From assembly GCF_002288105.1 (NCBI RefSeq), contig NZ_CP016774.1:372001-436000 (forward strand): 64,000 bases of DNA, written 5' to 3'. A program made the position numbers and the translations under genes. The DNA is from Candidatus Planktophila versatilis. GTDB taxonomy: Bacteria; Actinomycetota; Actinomycetes; Nanopelagicales; Nanopelagicaceae. The notes under the pieces are model-generated. The model had not been told where the DNA came from. It worked only from the letters and a program-made list of their open reading frames with translations, and searched no databases. Below are positions 55,586-64,000 of this stretch, in pieces (position 1 is the stretch's first letter; each line of letters begins with the position of its first letter).

Positions 55586-58426
55586 ATGTCAGAGACGGTC
55601 ATCAACCGACCAGCATCGAAGTTTAAGACAGGCAAAGGTCTTACTATCGATCGTATTTACACAACAGAAGGCCTTCACCCATATGACCAGGTCACATGGG
55701 ATCGCCGCGATGTTGTTCAACAGAATTGGAAGACAGGCGAAGTTGTTTTCGAACAACGCGGTGTTGAGTTTGCAGACTTCTGGTCAGTAAATGCTTCAAC
55801 TATCGTAACGACCAAGTACTTCCGCGGAGCAGTCGGTGCTGAGAATCGTGAATGGTCTCTTAAGCAAGTTATTGATCGCGTAGTTTTAACATATACAAAA
55901 GCTGGAAAAGAGTACGGATACTTTGCAACTGAGAAAGATGCAACAATTTTCGAGCACGAACTTACCTACATGCTCTTGCATCAGATCTTCTCATTTAACT
56001 CCCCAGTCTGGTTTAACGTAGGAACTGCCTCCCCGCAGCAAGTTTCTGCCTGCTTTATCTTGTCTGTTGATGACACGATGGAATCAATTCTTAACTGGTA
56101 TCGCGAAGAAGGAATGATCTTTAAGGGTGGCTCTGGTGCTGGTCTTAACCTTTCCCGTATTCGTTCATCAAAGGAACTATTGAAGTCAGGTGGAACCGCA
56201 TCTGGTCCCGTCTCATTTATGCGCGGTGCTGATGCCTCTGCTGGAACAATCAAATCTGGTGGCGCTACCCGTCGTGCAGCCAAGATGGTTGTCCTAGATG
56301 TGGATCACCCAGATATCGAAGAATTTATCGAGACCAAGGTTTCAGAAGAGCAGAAGATTCGCGCCCTACGCGATGCCGGCTTTGATATGGACTTGGGTGG
56401 AAAAGACATCATCTCGGTTCAATATCAGAATGCAAATAACTCAGTGCGCCTTTCCGATAAATTCATGAGCGCTGTAGAAAAGGGCGAGCAGTTTGGTTTA
56501 GTTGGCCGCTCCACTGGTGAAGTAATTGAAACCGTAGATGCGCGCGCACTCTTTACCAAGATTGCCGAAGCCGCATGGGCATGTGCTGATCCGGGAATTC
56601 AATTTGATGACACCATCAATGATTGGCATACCAACCCAGAGACAGGTCGCATTAACGCGTCAAACCCTTGCTCTGAGTACATGTCACTAGATAACTCATC
56701 ATGTAACTTGGCTTCCCTGAACTTGATGAAGTTCCTTAAATCAGATGGTTCATTTGATGCTAAGACATTTGGAAAAGCTTCCGAGATGATCATCACTGCG
56801 ATGGATATTTCAATTTGTTTCGCAGACTTCCCAACAGCGCCAATTGGTGAGACCACTCGCGCCTACCGCCAGCTCGGAATCGGTTATGCAAACCTTGGCG
56901 CGCTTCTTATGGCATCAGGTCTTGCCTATGACTCAGAAGGTGGCCGCGCACTTGCTGGTTCCATCACTTCACTTCTAACTGGTATTACCTACAAGCGTTC
57001 AGCAGAACTTGCTGGCATTGTTGGGCCATACGATGGCTTTGCCCGTAATGCATCTGCCCACACTCGCGTCATGCGCAAGCATGCTGCAGCATCATCTGCA
57101 GCTAAGCAAGAGACCACACTCGATATCGATGTCTGGACCGAAGCGAACAAAGCATGGGATGCATGTCTTGCAACCGGTGATAAGAACGGATGGCGCAATG
57201 CGCAGATCTCAGTTCTTGCACCAACTGGAACAATTGGTCTGATGATGGATTGCGATACAACAGGTATCGAACCTGACTTCTCACTGGTTAAGTTTAAGAA
57301 GCTCGTTGGCGGCGGTTCCATGCAGATTGTGAACCAGACCGTTCCAGCAGCACTTCGCAAGCTTGGCTACACAGATGAGACGATCGAAGCGATCGTTGAA
57401 TTCATTGCCGCAAATGGTCACGTCATTGATGCACCAGGGCTTAAGCCGGAGCACTATGAAGTATTTGACTGCGCACTCGGTGCGCGCTCAATTGCTCCAA
57501 TGGGCCACGTGCGCATGATGGCTGCCTGCCAGCCATTCCTATCAGGTGCTATCTCAAAGACAGTGAACCTGCCAGAGGAAGCAACTGTGGAAGAAGTGGA
57601 AGAAGTTCACTTCCAAGCATGGAAGATGGGCATTAAAGCACTCGCCATCTATCGCGATAACTGCAAAGTCGGTCAGCCACTTTCTGATGGCAAGGCGAAG
57701 AAGAAGGATGCACCACTGGAGGCAGTTGCTGAACCAGTTCGTAAGCGTCTTCCTAAGTCACGTCCATCAACAACAACATCGTTCTCAGTCGGAGGCGCCG
57801 AGGGTTACATGACCGCTGGTGCATACGCCGATGGCGCACTCGGTGAGGTATTCCTCAAGCTCGGTAAGCAAGGATCAACTCTTGCCGGTGTCATGGATGC
57901 ATTCTCAATCGCAGTATCTATCGGACTTCAATACGGAGTTCCACTAGAGACATTCGTTGAGAAGTTCACCAACCTTCGCTTCGAGCCAGCTGGCATGACA
58001 GATGATGCAGATATTCGCATGGCGCAATCCATGATGGATTACATCTTCCGTCGCTTGGCACTTGATTACCTGCCATTTGAACAACGTTCAGCAATGGGTC
58101 TCTACACCGCATCAGAGCGGGCAGCAGCCCTTGATAACGGTGGCGAATACGCACCAATTGCGAGTGCTGATACCCCAAAAGCACCTGCGGCTGTGGCGGC
58201 TCCTGCGGCTGTAAAAGCTGAAGCGCCAAAGCCGGTAGCGGTAAAGATTGAAGCAGCACCAGTTGCCTCAACACCTGTTCAAACAATCGGTTCATCATCT
58301 GATCTCCTAGAGTCAATGGGAATCAAATCTGATGCACCGCTCTGTATGACATGTGGAGTCAAGATGCGTATGTCAGGTGCTTGCTTTGTATGCGAAGGAT
58401 GCGGAAACACATCTGGTTGCAGTTAA
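55586..58426 (+). CDS. nrdJ: Vitamin B12-dependent ribonucleoside-diphosphate reductase (class II)
   Basis: A 946-aa adenosylcobalamin-dependent enzyme that makes deoxyribonucleotides and needs no oxygen-derived radical. Landmarks are SPVWFNVG, FKGGSGAGLNLSRIRSSKE, NPCSEYMSLDNSSCNLASLN (active-site Cys region), PTGTIGLMMDCDTTGIEPD and the C-terminal redox Cys motifs CMTCGVKMRMSG and CEGCG. A Pro/Ala linker (about 850-890) connects the tail. The length fits the actinobacterial NrdJ group. No cobalamin riboswitch is seen upstream; control is expected through NrdR. Confidence 0.95.
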   Translation: MSETVINRPASKFKTGKGLTIDRIYTTEGLHPYDQVTWDRRDVVQQNWKTGEVVFEQRGVEFADFWSVNASTIVTTKYFRGAVGAENREWSLKQVIDRVVLTYTKAGKEYGYFATEKDATIFEHELTYMLLHQIFSFNSPVWFNVGTASPQQVSACFILSVDDTMESILNWYREEGMIFKGGSGAGLNLSRIRSSKELLKSGGTASGPVSFMRGADASAGTIKSGGATRRAAKMVVLDVDHPDIEEFIETKVSEEQKIRALRDAGFDMDLGGKDIISVQYQNANNSVRLSDKFMSAVEKGEQFGLVGRSTGEVIETVDARALFTKIAEAAWACADPGIQFDDTINDWHTNPETGRINASNPCSEYMSLDNSSCNLASLNLMKFLKSDGSFDAKTFGKASEMIITAMDISICFADFPTAPIGETTRAYRQLGIGYANLGALLMASGLAYDSEGGRALAGSITSLLTGITYKRSAELAGIVGPYDGFARNASAHTRVMRKHAAASSAAKQETTLDIDVWTEANKAWDACLATGDKNGWRNAQISVLAPTGTIGLMMDCDTTGIEPDFSLVKFKKLVGGGSMQIVNQTVPAALRKLGYTDETIEAIVEFIAANGHVIDAPGLKPEHYEVFDCALGARSIAPMGHVRMMAACQPFLSGAISKTVNLPEEATVEEVEEVHFQAWKMGIKALAIYRDNCKVGQPLSDGKAKKKDAPLEAVAEPVRKRLPKSRPSTTTSFSVGGAEGYMTAGAYADGALGEVFLKLGKQGSTLAGVMDAFSIAVSIGLQYGVPLETFVEKFTNLRFEPAGMTDDADIRMAQSMMDYIFRRLALDYLPFEQRSAMGLYTASERAAALDNGGEYAPIASADTPKAPAAVAAPAAVKAEAPKPVAVKIEAAPVASTPVQTIGSSSDLLESMGIKSDAPLCMTCGVKMRMSGACFVCEGCGNTSGCS

Positions 58427-58445
58427 TTCTTGTCCAACCCCGTTC

Positions 58446-58477
58446 AAAAGCCCCGTTGAGAAATCAGCGGGGCTTTT
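58446..58477 (+). terminator. Rho-independent terminator of nrdR-nrdJ
   Basis: AAAAGCCCCG-TTGAGAAATCAG-CGGGGCTTTT, a perfect 10-bp stem, 20 bp after the nrdJ stop. A second weaker hairpin (AAATCCC / GGGATTT, 58498-58531) follows. Confidence 0.88.
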
Positions 58478-58646
58478 GCATTACGCAGAGTAAGAAAATC
58501 CCTCGACTTGGTTACAGGTTGGGGGATTTCTCTTTGAAAACCCAATTCTTCTTCACCAGATAATTCATCAATCTCTCTTACAGTCTTACTATGAGAAACG
58601 AAGAAACCGCTAAGGAAAATATCCAAAGCGGCTCTTCGGCTTCGGA

Positions 58647-58760
58647 CTACGAAGTATCGAAGGGCTCGTCGCCGTCACGTCGAGCCCTCTGATATTCCAA
58701 TAATTGGAGCATCAGATCGCAAGCCGCAATCAGCACCGAGAGCAGTTCAATTACTTTCAT
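58647..58760 (-). CDS. 37-aa hydrophobic small protein
   Basis: The leftward ATG at 58760 is preceded 2-5 bp upstream by AGGAGGTT, the strongest ribosome binding site in this region. It encodes MKVIELLSVLIAACDLMLQL and continues with a charged tail (EYQRARRDGDEPFDTS). The amphipathic/hydrophobic N-terminal helix followed by a basic-acidic tail resembles small membrane peptides. It stands alone in the 665-bp space between nrdJ and ribD; the rest of that space holds terminators, a small hairpin at 58890-58915 and the FMN riboswitch. Confidence 0.55.
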   Translation of the reverse strand: MKVIELLSVLIAACDLMLQLLEYQRARRDGDEPFDTS

Positions 58761-58960
58761 AGAACCTCCTTTCTCACCCGCTCATCGCGGGAAACTCTGT
58801 TGGGGAAGTCATAAATGACGGATCCGAACAGAGCGAAAGAAGTTGAAGCGTGCGCAAGGTAGTGATTTGTGGCTCGAGCAAATGCGGTTCCCCAGGGGTC
58901 TGTGGATTCCTGGGGTTCTGTGTAAAAGTCGAAAGGCGCTAGAATTACGGTGTTGTTATC

Positions 58961-59072
58961 GGGGTCGATGTAATTTCGAACCGGCGGTTATAGTCCGCGA
59001 CCCGCACACATCCAGTGGGCGGTTGACTCAGTGAAACTCTGAGACCGACGGTTAAAGTCCGGATGAGAGATA
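58961..59072 (+). ncRNA. FMN riboswitch (RFN element)
   Basis: The conserved blocks are all present: GGGGTCGATGTAA, then GAACCGGCGGTTATAGTCCG, GTGGGCGGTTGACTCAGTGA, GACCGACGGTTAAAGTCCGG and ATGAGAGA. It ends about 20 bp before the ribD start, so FMN binding most likely blocks translation initiation or ends transcription of the rib operon. Confidence 0.95.
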
Positions 59073-59091
59073 ACAGCGGAATCGGTGCACC

Positions 59092-60090
59092 ATGTTTATC
59101 GATGACGCCTACGCGCATCTATGCTCGCTCAGCCATGCTGGCTTGGGTGGCACATACCCCAACCCAAATGTTGCAGCTGCTATTTATAGCGCTGACGGAA
59201 AACTCATTGCCGATGGTTTTCATAACCGCGCGCAATCTGCCGATCACGCCGAAGTTGTTGCACTCAAAAAAGCAGGGGCTGCAGCGCGCGGTGCCACGAT
59301 GGTTATTTCACTTGAGCCATGTGCTCATACCGGAACAACTCCGCCCTGTGCGCAGGCAATTATTGATGCCGGAATCTCACAAGTTATTTATGCCATTACT
59401 GATCCCAACCCGATTGCGGCCGGGGGAGCGCAGCTTCTCACCGCTGCCGGTATCACGGTGAAACATCAAAAGAGTGCCGAACTGGAATTCATCCAACGAG
59501 CATGGCTGACTAAGCAATTACTAGGTCGCCCGCTGATGATCTGGAAAGTTGCTATGACACTTGATAGCAAAGTGGCGGCAAGTGATGGCACATCACAATG
59601 GATTAGTGGGCCAGAGTCTAGGGATGACGTGCAGGTGATGCGCGCGCAATCTGATGCCATTGTGATTGGAACAAATACCGCAATCATTGATAACCCTCAT
59701 TTAGTTCCTCGCGGCCACACCGCTCGTCCAGTGCGCATTGTGTGCGGAGAACAAGTGGTGCCACCTACCCACAATGTTTTTGATGAGCAAGCACGCACCA
59801 TTACTGTGAAATCAAAGTCGATTCCAGAGCTGATGAAGGTGTTAAGCGATGAAGGATTTAACCAAGTATTAGTTGAAGCAGGTCCCACACTGGGCTCTGC
59901 CCTGATGGCAACTGGAAATATCGATGAACTCATTATCTATCAGGCACCTAAGCTACTTGGCGCTGGCAAAGAATTTGTCAACCATCTCGGTATTTCCACG
60001 CTGGCAGATCACATCGGCCTGGAGCTGATATCAGCTGCGCAATTTGGTGGCGATACTAAATCCCATTACCGAATTGTGAAGGGGCGCTAA
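59092..60090 (+). CDS. ribD: Bifunctional riboflavin deaminase/reductase RibD
   Basis: A 332-aa enzyme of two steps of riboflavin synthesis. The N-terminal deaminase has the zinc motif HAEVVAL and [11 protein letters not shown]. The C-terminal reductase (from about residue 150) binds NADPH ([14 protein letters not shown]). First gene of the rib operon, directly behind the FMN riboswitch. The stop is followed at once by the ribE ATG. Confidence 0.94.
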   Translation: MFIDDAYAHLCSLSHAGLGGTYPNPNVAAAIYSADGKLIADGFHNRAQSADHAEVVALKKAGAAARGATMVISLEPCAHTGTTPPCAQAIIDAGISQVIYAITDPNPIAAGGAQLLTAAGITVKHQKSAELEFIQRAWLTKQLLGRPLMIWKVAMTLDSKVAASDGTSQWISGPESRDDVQVMRAQSDAIVIGTNTAIIDNPHLVPRGHTARPVRIVCGEQVVPPTHNVFDEQARTITVKSKSIPELMKVLSDEGFNQVLVEAGPTLGSALMATGNIDELIIYQAPKLLGAGKEFVNHLGISTLADHIGLELISAAQFGGDTKSHYRIVKGR

Positions 60091-60702
60091 ATGTTTACTG
60101 GACTTATTACAGAACTTGGCACCGTGCAAGGCATTACTCGCGGTGAAAGCTCTGCCATCTTTACTATCACCGCACCACAGTCAGTAGCCGGCCTTGGCCT
60201 TGGCGACTCAATTTCCGTAAACGGTGTGTGTCTGACCGCTACTTCAATCACCGGTGATAGCTTCACCGCAGATGTCATGGTGCAGACACTGAAGCTGACA
60301 TCACTTTCGCAAGTACAAGTGGGTTCACCTGTGAACCTAGAGCTGGCGGCCCGGCTTGATATGCGCATAGGCGGACATATTGTGCAGGGGCATGTCGATG
60401 GTGTGGCCACCGTCGTTGCGCTGACTCCTGGTGAAAAATGGGCACAGTTAGATCTCACGGTGCCAGCAGAATTAATGAAGTATGTAGTTGCCCAAGGCTC
60501 GATCACACTCGATGGTGTGTCACTGACGGTGGGTGCACTCGATGATGCAACTAATGGCGTGAGCGTCTGGCTGATTCCAGAGACGCTAGCCAAGACAAAC
60601 TTGTCCGCAAAGAAAGCTGGCGGACTTGTAAACGTGGAAGTAGATGTTTTGGCCAAGTATGTCGAGCGACTACTGAAGAAAGGTGTTGCCGGTGGAAATT
60701 AA
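60091..60702 (+). CDS. ribE: Riboflavin synthase alpha subunit RibE
   Basis: A 203-aa protein with two similar lumazine-binding domains: MFTGLITELG and later RIGGHIVQGHVDGVATV, the family fingerprints. It catalyses dismutation of two 6,7-dimethyl-8-ribityllumazine to riboflavin. The start directly follows the ribD stop; its end overlaps the start of ribBA. Confidence 0.94.
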   Translation: MFTGLITELGTVQGITRGESSAIFTITAPQSVAGLGLGDSISVNGVCLTATSITGDSFTADVMVQTLKLTSLSQVQVGSPVNLELAARLDMRIGGHIVQGHVDGVATVVALTPGEKWAQLDLTVPAELMKYVVAQGSITLDGVSLTVGALDDATNGVSVWLIPETLAKTNLSAKKAGGLVNVEVDVLAKYVERLLKKGVAGGN

Positions 60703-61909
60703 CTTTGCCGATAGCCTAGATCGATTTAGACGCGGTGAGATGATCATTGTTGTAGATGATCACGAGCGCGAAAATGAAGGCGACCTCATTATGTTGGCCG
60801 AGTATGCAACGGCTGAGAAAACTGCCTTCATGGTGCGCCACACAACCGGCATTCTCTGTGTTGCAATTACTAGCGAGCAAGCGCGTCGTTTGCACCTTCC
60901 TTATATGGTCGAACAGAACCAAGATGTGCGAAAGACCGCCTTTACCGTCTCAGTTGATCTGGCCCAAGGAATCACTACTGGAGTCAGCGCGCAAGAGCGC
61001 ACCGCAACAATTCGCGCACTGGGTAGCGCCAGATCACTACCAACAGATTTCATTCGCCCCGGACATATTTTTCCACTGATTGCACATAGCGAAGGGCTAG
61101 CTGCGCGTAAGGGACATACCGAAGCCGGTGTGGCACTTGCCGAACTCACCGGCTCCTATCCGGCGGCGCTACTTTCAGAAATTGTGGCAGCAGATGGTTC
61201 GATGGCGCGCGGACAAGAGCTACTTGATTTTGCACACGAGCACCAGATTCCAATCGTCTCAATAGCCGATATCTATGAATACCAGATCAAGTTAGAGCAT
61301 GTGCCAACGCTAGTGAACTATCCGGCTTATGATTTTGAATGGGTCAAGGTTCAGTTGCGAAACGCTGAGTGGGAGATTGCAACTTATCCATCACTCAAGC
61401 ACCGCGAACAAGTAGTGATGCGCTATGGCCGAGAAGTTAAAGTGCCGATGGTGCGCATTCACTCGGAATGTTTCACCGGCGATGTGGTGCACTCACAGCG
61501 CTGTGATTGTGGACAACAGCTAGATGCCGCAATTGCCGCCATTGAAGCCTATGGCTGCGGATACATTATCTATATGCGCGATCACGAAGGTCGTGGCATT
61601 GGGCTGACTGAAAAACTTAAGTCCTATACCTTGCAAGATCAGGGGCTGGACACAGTCGATGCCAATTTAGAGCTGGGCCATGTCATCGATTCTCGTGATT
61701 GGTCTGAGGCGATTGCAATCTTAAAAAACCTCAAGGTGAGCTCAGTGAAGTTACTCACCAATAACCCAGAGAAGATAGCTGCGGTCACAGAATGTGGAAT
61801 CACCTGCGAGCAGGTCTCCCTTGCTATTGAAAGTAATGAATATAACGAGAAGTACCTATCTACTAAGCGCGATCGCCTTGGACATAGGCGCACCCAAGGG
61901 AGTAAATAA
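60692..61909 (+). CDS. ribBA: Bifunctional DHBP synthase/GTP cyclohydrolase II RibBA
   Basis: A 405-aa fusion. The N-terminal RibB domain (HERENEGDLIMLAEYAT and TEAGVALAEL) makes 3,4-dihydroxy-2-butanone 4-phosphate; the C-terminal RibA domain opens GTP and has the zinc cysteines CFTGDVVHSQRCDCG and the GRGIGL loop. I place the start at GTG 60692, with AAGAAAGG about 8 bp upstream; a GTG at 60683 is too close to the binding site. It overlaps ribE by 11 bp. Confidence 0.94.
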   Translation: MEINFADSLDRFRRGEMIIVVDDHERENEGDLIMLAEYATAEKTAFMVRHTTGILCVAITSEQARRLHLPYMVEQNQDVRKTAFTVSVDLAQGITTGVSAQERTATIRALGSARSLPTDFIRPGHIFPLIAHSEGLAARKGHTEAGVALAELTGSYPAALLSEIVAADGSMARGQELLDFAHEHQIPIVSIADIYEYQIKLEHVPTLVNYPAYDFEWVKVQLRNAEWEIATYPSLKHREQVVMRYGREVKVPMVRIHSECFTGDVVHSQRCDCGQQLDAAIAAIEAYGCGYIIYMRDHEGRGIGLTEKLKSYTLQDQGLDTVDANLELGHVIDSRDWSEAIAILKNLKVSSVKLLTNNPEKIAAVTECGITCEQVSLAIESNEYNEKYLSTKRDRLGHRRTQGSK

Positions 61910-62365
61910 ATGGCCGGTAACGCACCTGCAATCACAGTTCCACAACTACCCAAGGCAAAGGTGGCCATCATCTCTTCCTCCTGGCATCTAGATATTTGTA
62001 ATGATCTAATCGCCGGTGCCACCCGTGCGCTGGAAGCGGCCCAGGTGAAGAAGATTAAGACCATCTATGTCCCAGGTTCTTTTGAGATTCCGTTGGCCGC
62101 CCAGAAGATGCTTGAAAAGGGATATGACGCAGTCGTTGCGGTGGGGCTAGTACTTAAAGGTGAAACCCCACACTTTGATTATGTCTGCCAAGGTGTCACC
62201 CAAGGTGTGATTGATGTGCAATTAAAATGGTCAAAGCCGATTGGTTACGGTGTGCTCATGTGTGAAAACCTCGAGCAAGCTATTGCGCGCTCGGGGCGCC
62301 CAGGCAGCAAAGAAGATAAGGGATACGACAGCGCTATTGCAGCGCTGACACTGCTTACGCTCTAG
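61910..62365 (+). CDS. ribH: 6,7-dimethyl-8-ribityllumazine synthase RibH
   Basis: A 151-aa lumazine synthase. Family motifs are SSWHLDICNDLIAGA, YVPGSFEIPLAAQKM, VGLVLKGETPHFDYVC and GYGVLMCENLEQA. Starts on the base after the ribBA stop and closes the rib operon. No convincing terminator is visible before the next gene. Confidence 0.95.
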   Translation: MAGNAPAITVPQLPKAKVAIISSSWHLDICNDLIAGATRALEAAQVKKIKTIYVPGSFEIPLAAQKMLEKGYDAVVAVGLVLKGETPHFDYVCQGVTQGVIDVQLKWSKPIGYGVLMCENLEQAIARSGRPGSKEDKGYDSAIAALTLLTL

Positions 62366-62457
62366 CGCAAAAGGCGTCACCGCTTGAAATTTCTTCGTGC
62401 GGAGCCTACATTTGCGTCCCCACGGCGGGAAAACTTTTAGGAAAAGGAAAAGGAACA

Positions 62458-63510
62458 ATGAAAGCATCAGTACTTCATAAATACGACGAGTCTCTTACTG
62501 CAAGTAACTGGGTCACATATGAGGATGTTCCAGATCCAAAGATTACTAAGCCAACAGATGTGCTGGTAAAGATTGGTGGCGCTGGCGTCTGCCGCACCGA
62601 CTTGCACGTGATTGAAGGTCAATGGCGTTCACGTATGGATCCAGATGGCAAGACCCTACTTCCATACATCATGGGCCATGAGAACGCTGGCTGGGTGGAA
62701 GAAGTTGGTTCCGAAGTTGTTGGCCTTAAAAAAGGTGATCCAGTAATTTTGCACCCACGGCTATCTTCTGGTTTTGAAATTGAGCACCGCCGCGGTGAAG
62801 ATATGCACGGCACTGGAACATTTCCTGGCGTAAGTGAGAACGGTGGCTACGCTGAAGCACTAGTCACCAGCGTTCGTAACATTGTCGCCCTTCCTAAGTC
62901 ACTCGCTCCTAAGGCAGTTGCAGCGTACGCAGATGCTGGACTTACCGCCTATCACGTTGCTAAGAAAGCATCTCGCACACTTTTGCCAGGCCAGTTTGTT
63001 GTGGCCATCGGCGCAGGTGGACTTGGACATATTGGTATTCAATGCTTGAAGGCAATGTGCGCCGCCGAAATTATTGTGGTCGACATGTCAGATATGGCGC
63101 TGAAGTTGGCAAAAGAGAGCGGTGCCGATCACGTCATTAAGGCTGATGGCAATGAAGTGGAAGCTGTTCTGCAGCTGACAAAGGGCTTCGGCGCGGAAGC
63201 GGTCATCGACTTCGTGGGCGAGAAGGGTTCAATCAAGAAGGGTCTAGCAATGACTCGCGCACTTGGTAACTACTACATCGTTGGTTACGGTGAAGATATC
63301 CAGATTTCAGCGCTCGATCTCATTACAACTGAGCGCAATATCGTCGGTAACTTGGTCGGAACATGGGCTGATCTCAACGAGCTCATGTCCTTGGCTGAGC
63401 GTGGATTAGTTCACCTATCAACCGTGGAGTATGCGCTCAAGGATGCCGATCAGGCGCTACATGATCTCAACGCTGGCAAGGTTAAGGGTCGCGCAATTCT
63501 GGTTCCTTAA
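62458..63510 (+). CDS. Zinc-type NAD(P)-dependent alcohol dehydrogenase
   Basis: A 350-aa medium-chain dehydrogenase. Catalytic zinc ligands are Cys in GVCRTDLH and His-Glu in GHENAGWVEEVGSEV; the coenzyme motif is AIGAGGLGHIGIQ. The structural-zinc lobe lacks the usual four Cys (the region reads HPRLSSGFEIEHRRGEDMHG), so this is a zinc-one-site member. AGGAAAAGGA precedes the ATG. Substrate unknown; an isolated gene beyond the rib operon. Confidence 0.85.
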   Translation: MKASVLHKYDESLTASNWVTYEDVPDPKITKPTDVLVKIGGAGVCRTDLHVIEGQWRSRMDPDGKTLLPYIMGHENAGWVEEVGSEVVGLKKGDPVILHPRLSSGFEIEHRRGEDMHGTGTFPGVSENGGYAEALVTSVRNIVALPKSLAPKAVAAYADAGLTAYHVAKKASRTLLPGQFVVAIGAGGLGHIGIQCLKAMCAAEIIVVDMSDMALKLAKESGADHVIKADGNEVEAVLQLTKGFGAEAVIDFVGEKGSIKKGLAMTRALGNYYIVGYGEDIQISALDLITTERNIVGNLVGTWADLNELMSLAERGLVHLSTVEYALKDADQALHDLNAGKVKGRAILVP

Positions 63511-63597
63511 TATCAAAGTTAAGAAACCCTAAAGAAGTTCTAAGTAATACCTTGTAAAGTCTCGGAAGACCACCTCATCGAAGGAGATGAACTGCCA

Positions 63598-64000
63598 GTG
63601 AAAAAGATTGAAATCGCGCAGTTCGGTGGCTCCGAGACTTTGCAATTGGTAGATGCACCTACCCCTACCCCTACAGGTACCCAGCTATTGGTTAAGGTGG
63701 CAGCCGCTGGAGTTAATTTCGTAGATATCTATCAACGAAATGGAAATCCCGTTTATGGCATGAAGGTGCCTTACACCCCAGGTATGGAAGGCGCTGGAGT
63801 TGTCGAAGCAGTAGGTAGCGATGTTAGGACAATCAAAGTTGGCGATCGCGTTGCCTGGACCTGGGCGCTGGGAAGTTACGCCGAATATGCAATCGTGGAG
63901 GAGGCGAAAGCGGCAATCGTTCCGTCGGGCCTTGAGTTAGAAGAGGTTGCGGCATTTATGTTGCAGGGAATTACTGGCCATTACCTCACCAACTCCACTT
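63598..64000 (+). CDS. NADPH:quinone oxidoreductase (partial, runs off the window)
   Basis: The reading frame starts with GTG at 63598 and continues to the window edge. The visible 134 residues include VAAAGVNFVDIYQRNG and TPGMEGAGVVEAVG, and MLQGITGHYL just before the edge, all typical of QOR-type zinc-less medium-chain reductases. AAGGAG lies 12 bp upstream. The C-terminal two thirds are outside this window. Confidence 0.88.
   Translation, partial: MKKIEIAQFGGSETLQLVDAPTPTPTGTQLLVKVAAAGVNFVDIYQRNGNPVYGMKVPYTPGMEGAGVVEAVGSDVRTIKVGDRVAWTWALGSYAEYAIVEEAKAAIVPSGLELEEVAAFMLQGITGHYLTNST

Noticed and set aside
58591-58692. 33-aa rightward frame antisense to the 37-aa gene
   Set aside because: No ribosome binding site; the leftward frame has a near-ideal one.
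58890-58915. CCCCAGG/CCTGGGG hairpin before the riboswitch
   Set aside because: No T run and no known element; it may be a chance palindrome in a GC-rich stretch.

Overview
The window looks like a piece of an actinobacterial (Actinomycetota) chromosome with a small, compact genome of moderate G+C, in the style of freshwater Nanopelagicales (acI) and relatives. Reasons: actinobacterial-type LexA boxes (TCGAAC-N4-GTTCGA), lexA divergent from a LysM gene, followed by nrdR and a B12-dependent nrdJ, many GTG/TTG starts, and many stop/start overlaps (ATGA, GTGA). The taxon is an inference; no rRNA or other marker gene is present. I found no tRNA, integrase, transposase or CRISPR array.

Layout. 0-4 kb: a light/redox-stress group (two DoxX-like membrane proteins, DUF2256, a mini CDGSH protein, a DCC thiol oxidoreductase and an iron-sulfur (6-4) photolyase homologue). 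4-8 kb: exported 5'-nucleotidase, exported cytochrome b5 protein, fpg. 8-19.5 kb: a catabolic island with a sugar-type ABC importer, a RhaM-like mutarotase, a Gfo/Idh/MocA dehydrogenase, two enolase-superfamily enzymes, an SDR, an amino-acid-type ABC importer and a GntR/FCD regulator. A diverged second copy of the 3' end of fpg lies at the far end, so the island is bracketed by a ~169-bp direct repeat. 19.6-28 kb: secreted proteins (a 1573-aa repeat protein translationally coupled to a fibronectin-III protein, a membrane-anchored trypsin-like protease, a HEXXH metallopeptidase).

28-52 kb is an accessory, defence-rich stretch of mostly unrecognised genes: a Cys3His repeat protein, a GIY-YIG/T5orf172 protein, a TPR cassette with a candidate LexA box that includes a proteasome-like Ntn-hydrolase candidate and an ADP-ribosyltransferase-like protein, a membrane Ser/Thr kinase with a YbjN-like chaperone domain, a PD-(D/E)XK-like protein, a vWA protein and a dual-specificity phosphatase. 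Next comes a tightly coupled four-gene cassette: PLD-nuclease/helicase, a 50-aa protein, a DndD-like SMC ATPase and a 148-aa protein. It abuts a C5-methyltransferase restriction-modification locus with two candidate nucleases, one cut short by an in-frame TGA. A DUF2075 ATPase/MazG pair follows, preceded by a decayed piece of the 225-aa gene that stands intact on its other side.

52-64 kb is ordinary core genome: small membrane proteins, lexA and a LysM gene sharing two LexA boxes, an AbrB/PIN toxin-antitoxin pair, nrdR-nrdJ, an FMN riboswitch with ribD-ribE-ribBA-ribH, an alcohol dehydrogenase and the start of a quinone oxidoreductase. The best candidates for an undescribed system are the cassette at 41881-46635 and the kinase/vWA/phosphatase set immediately before it.
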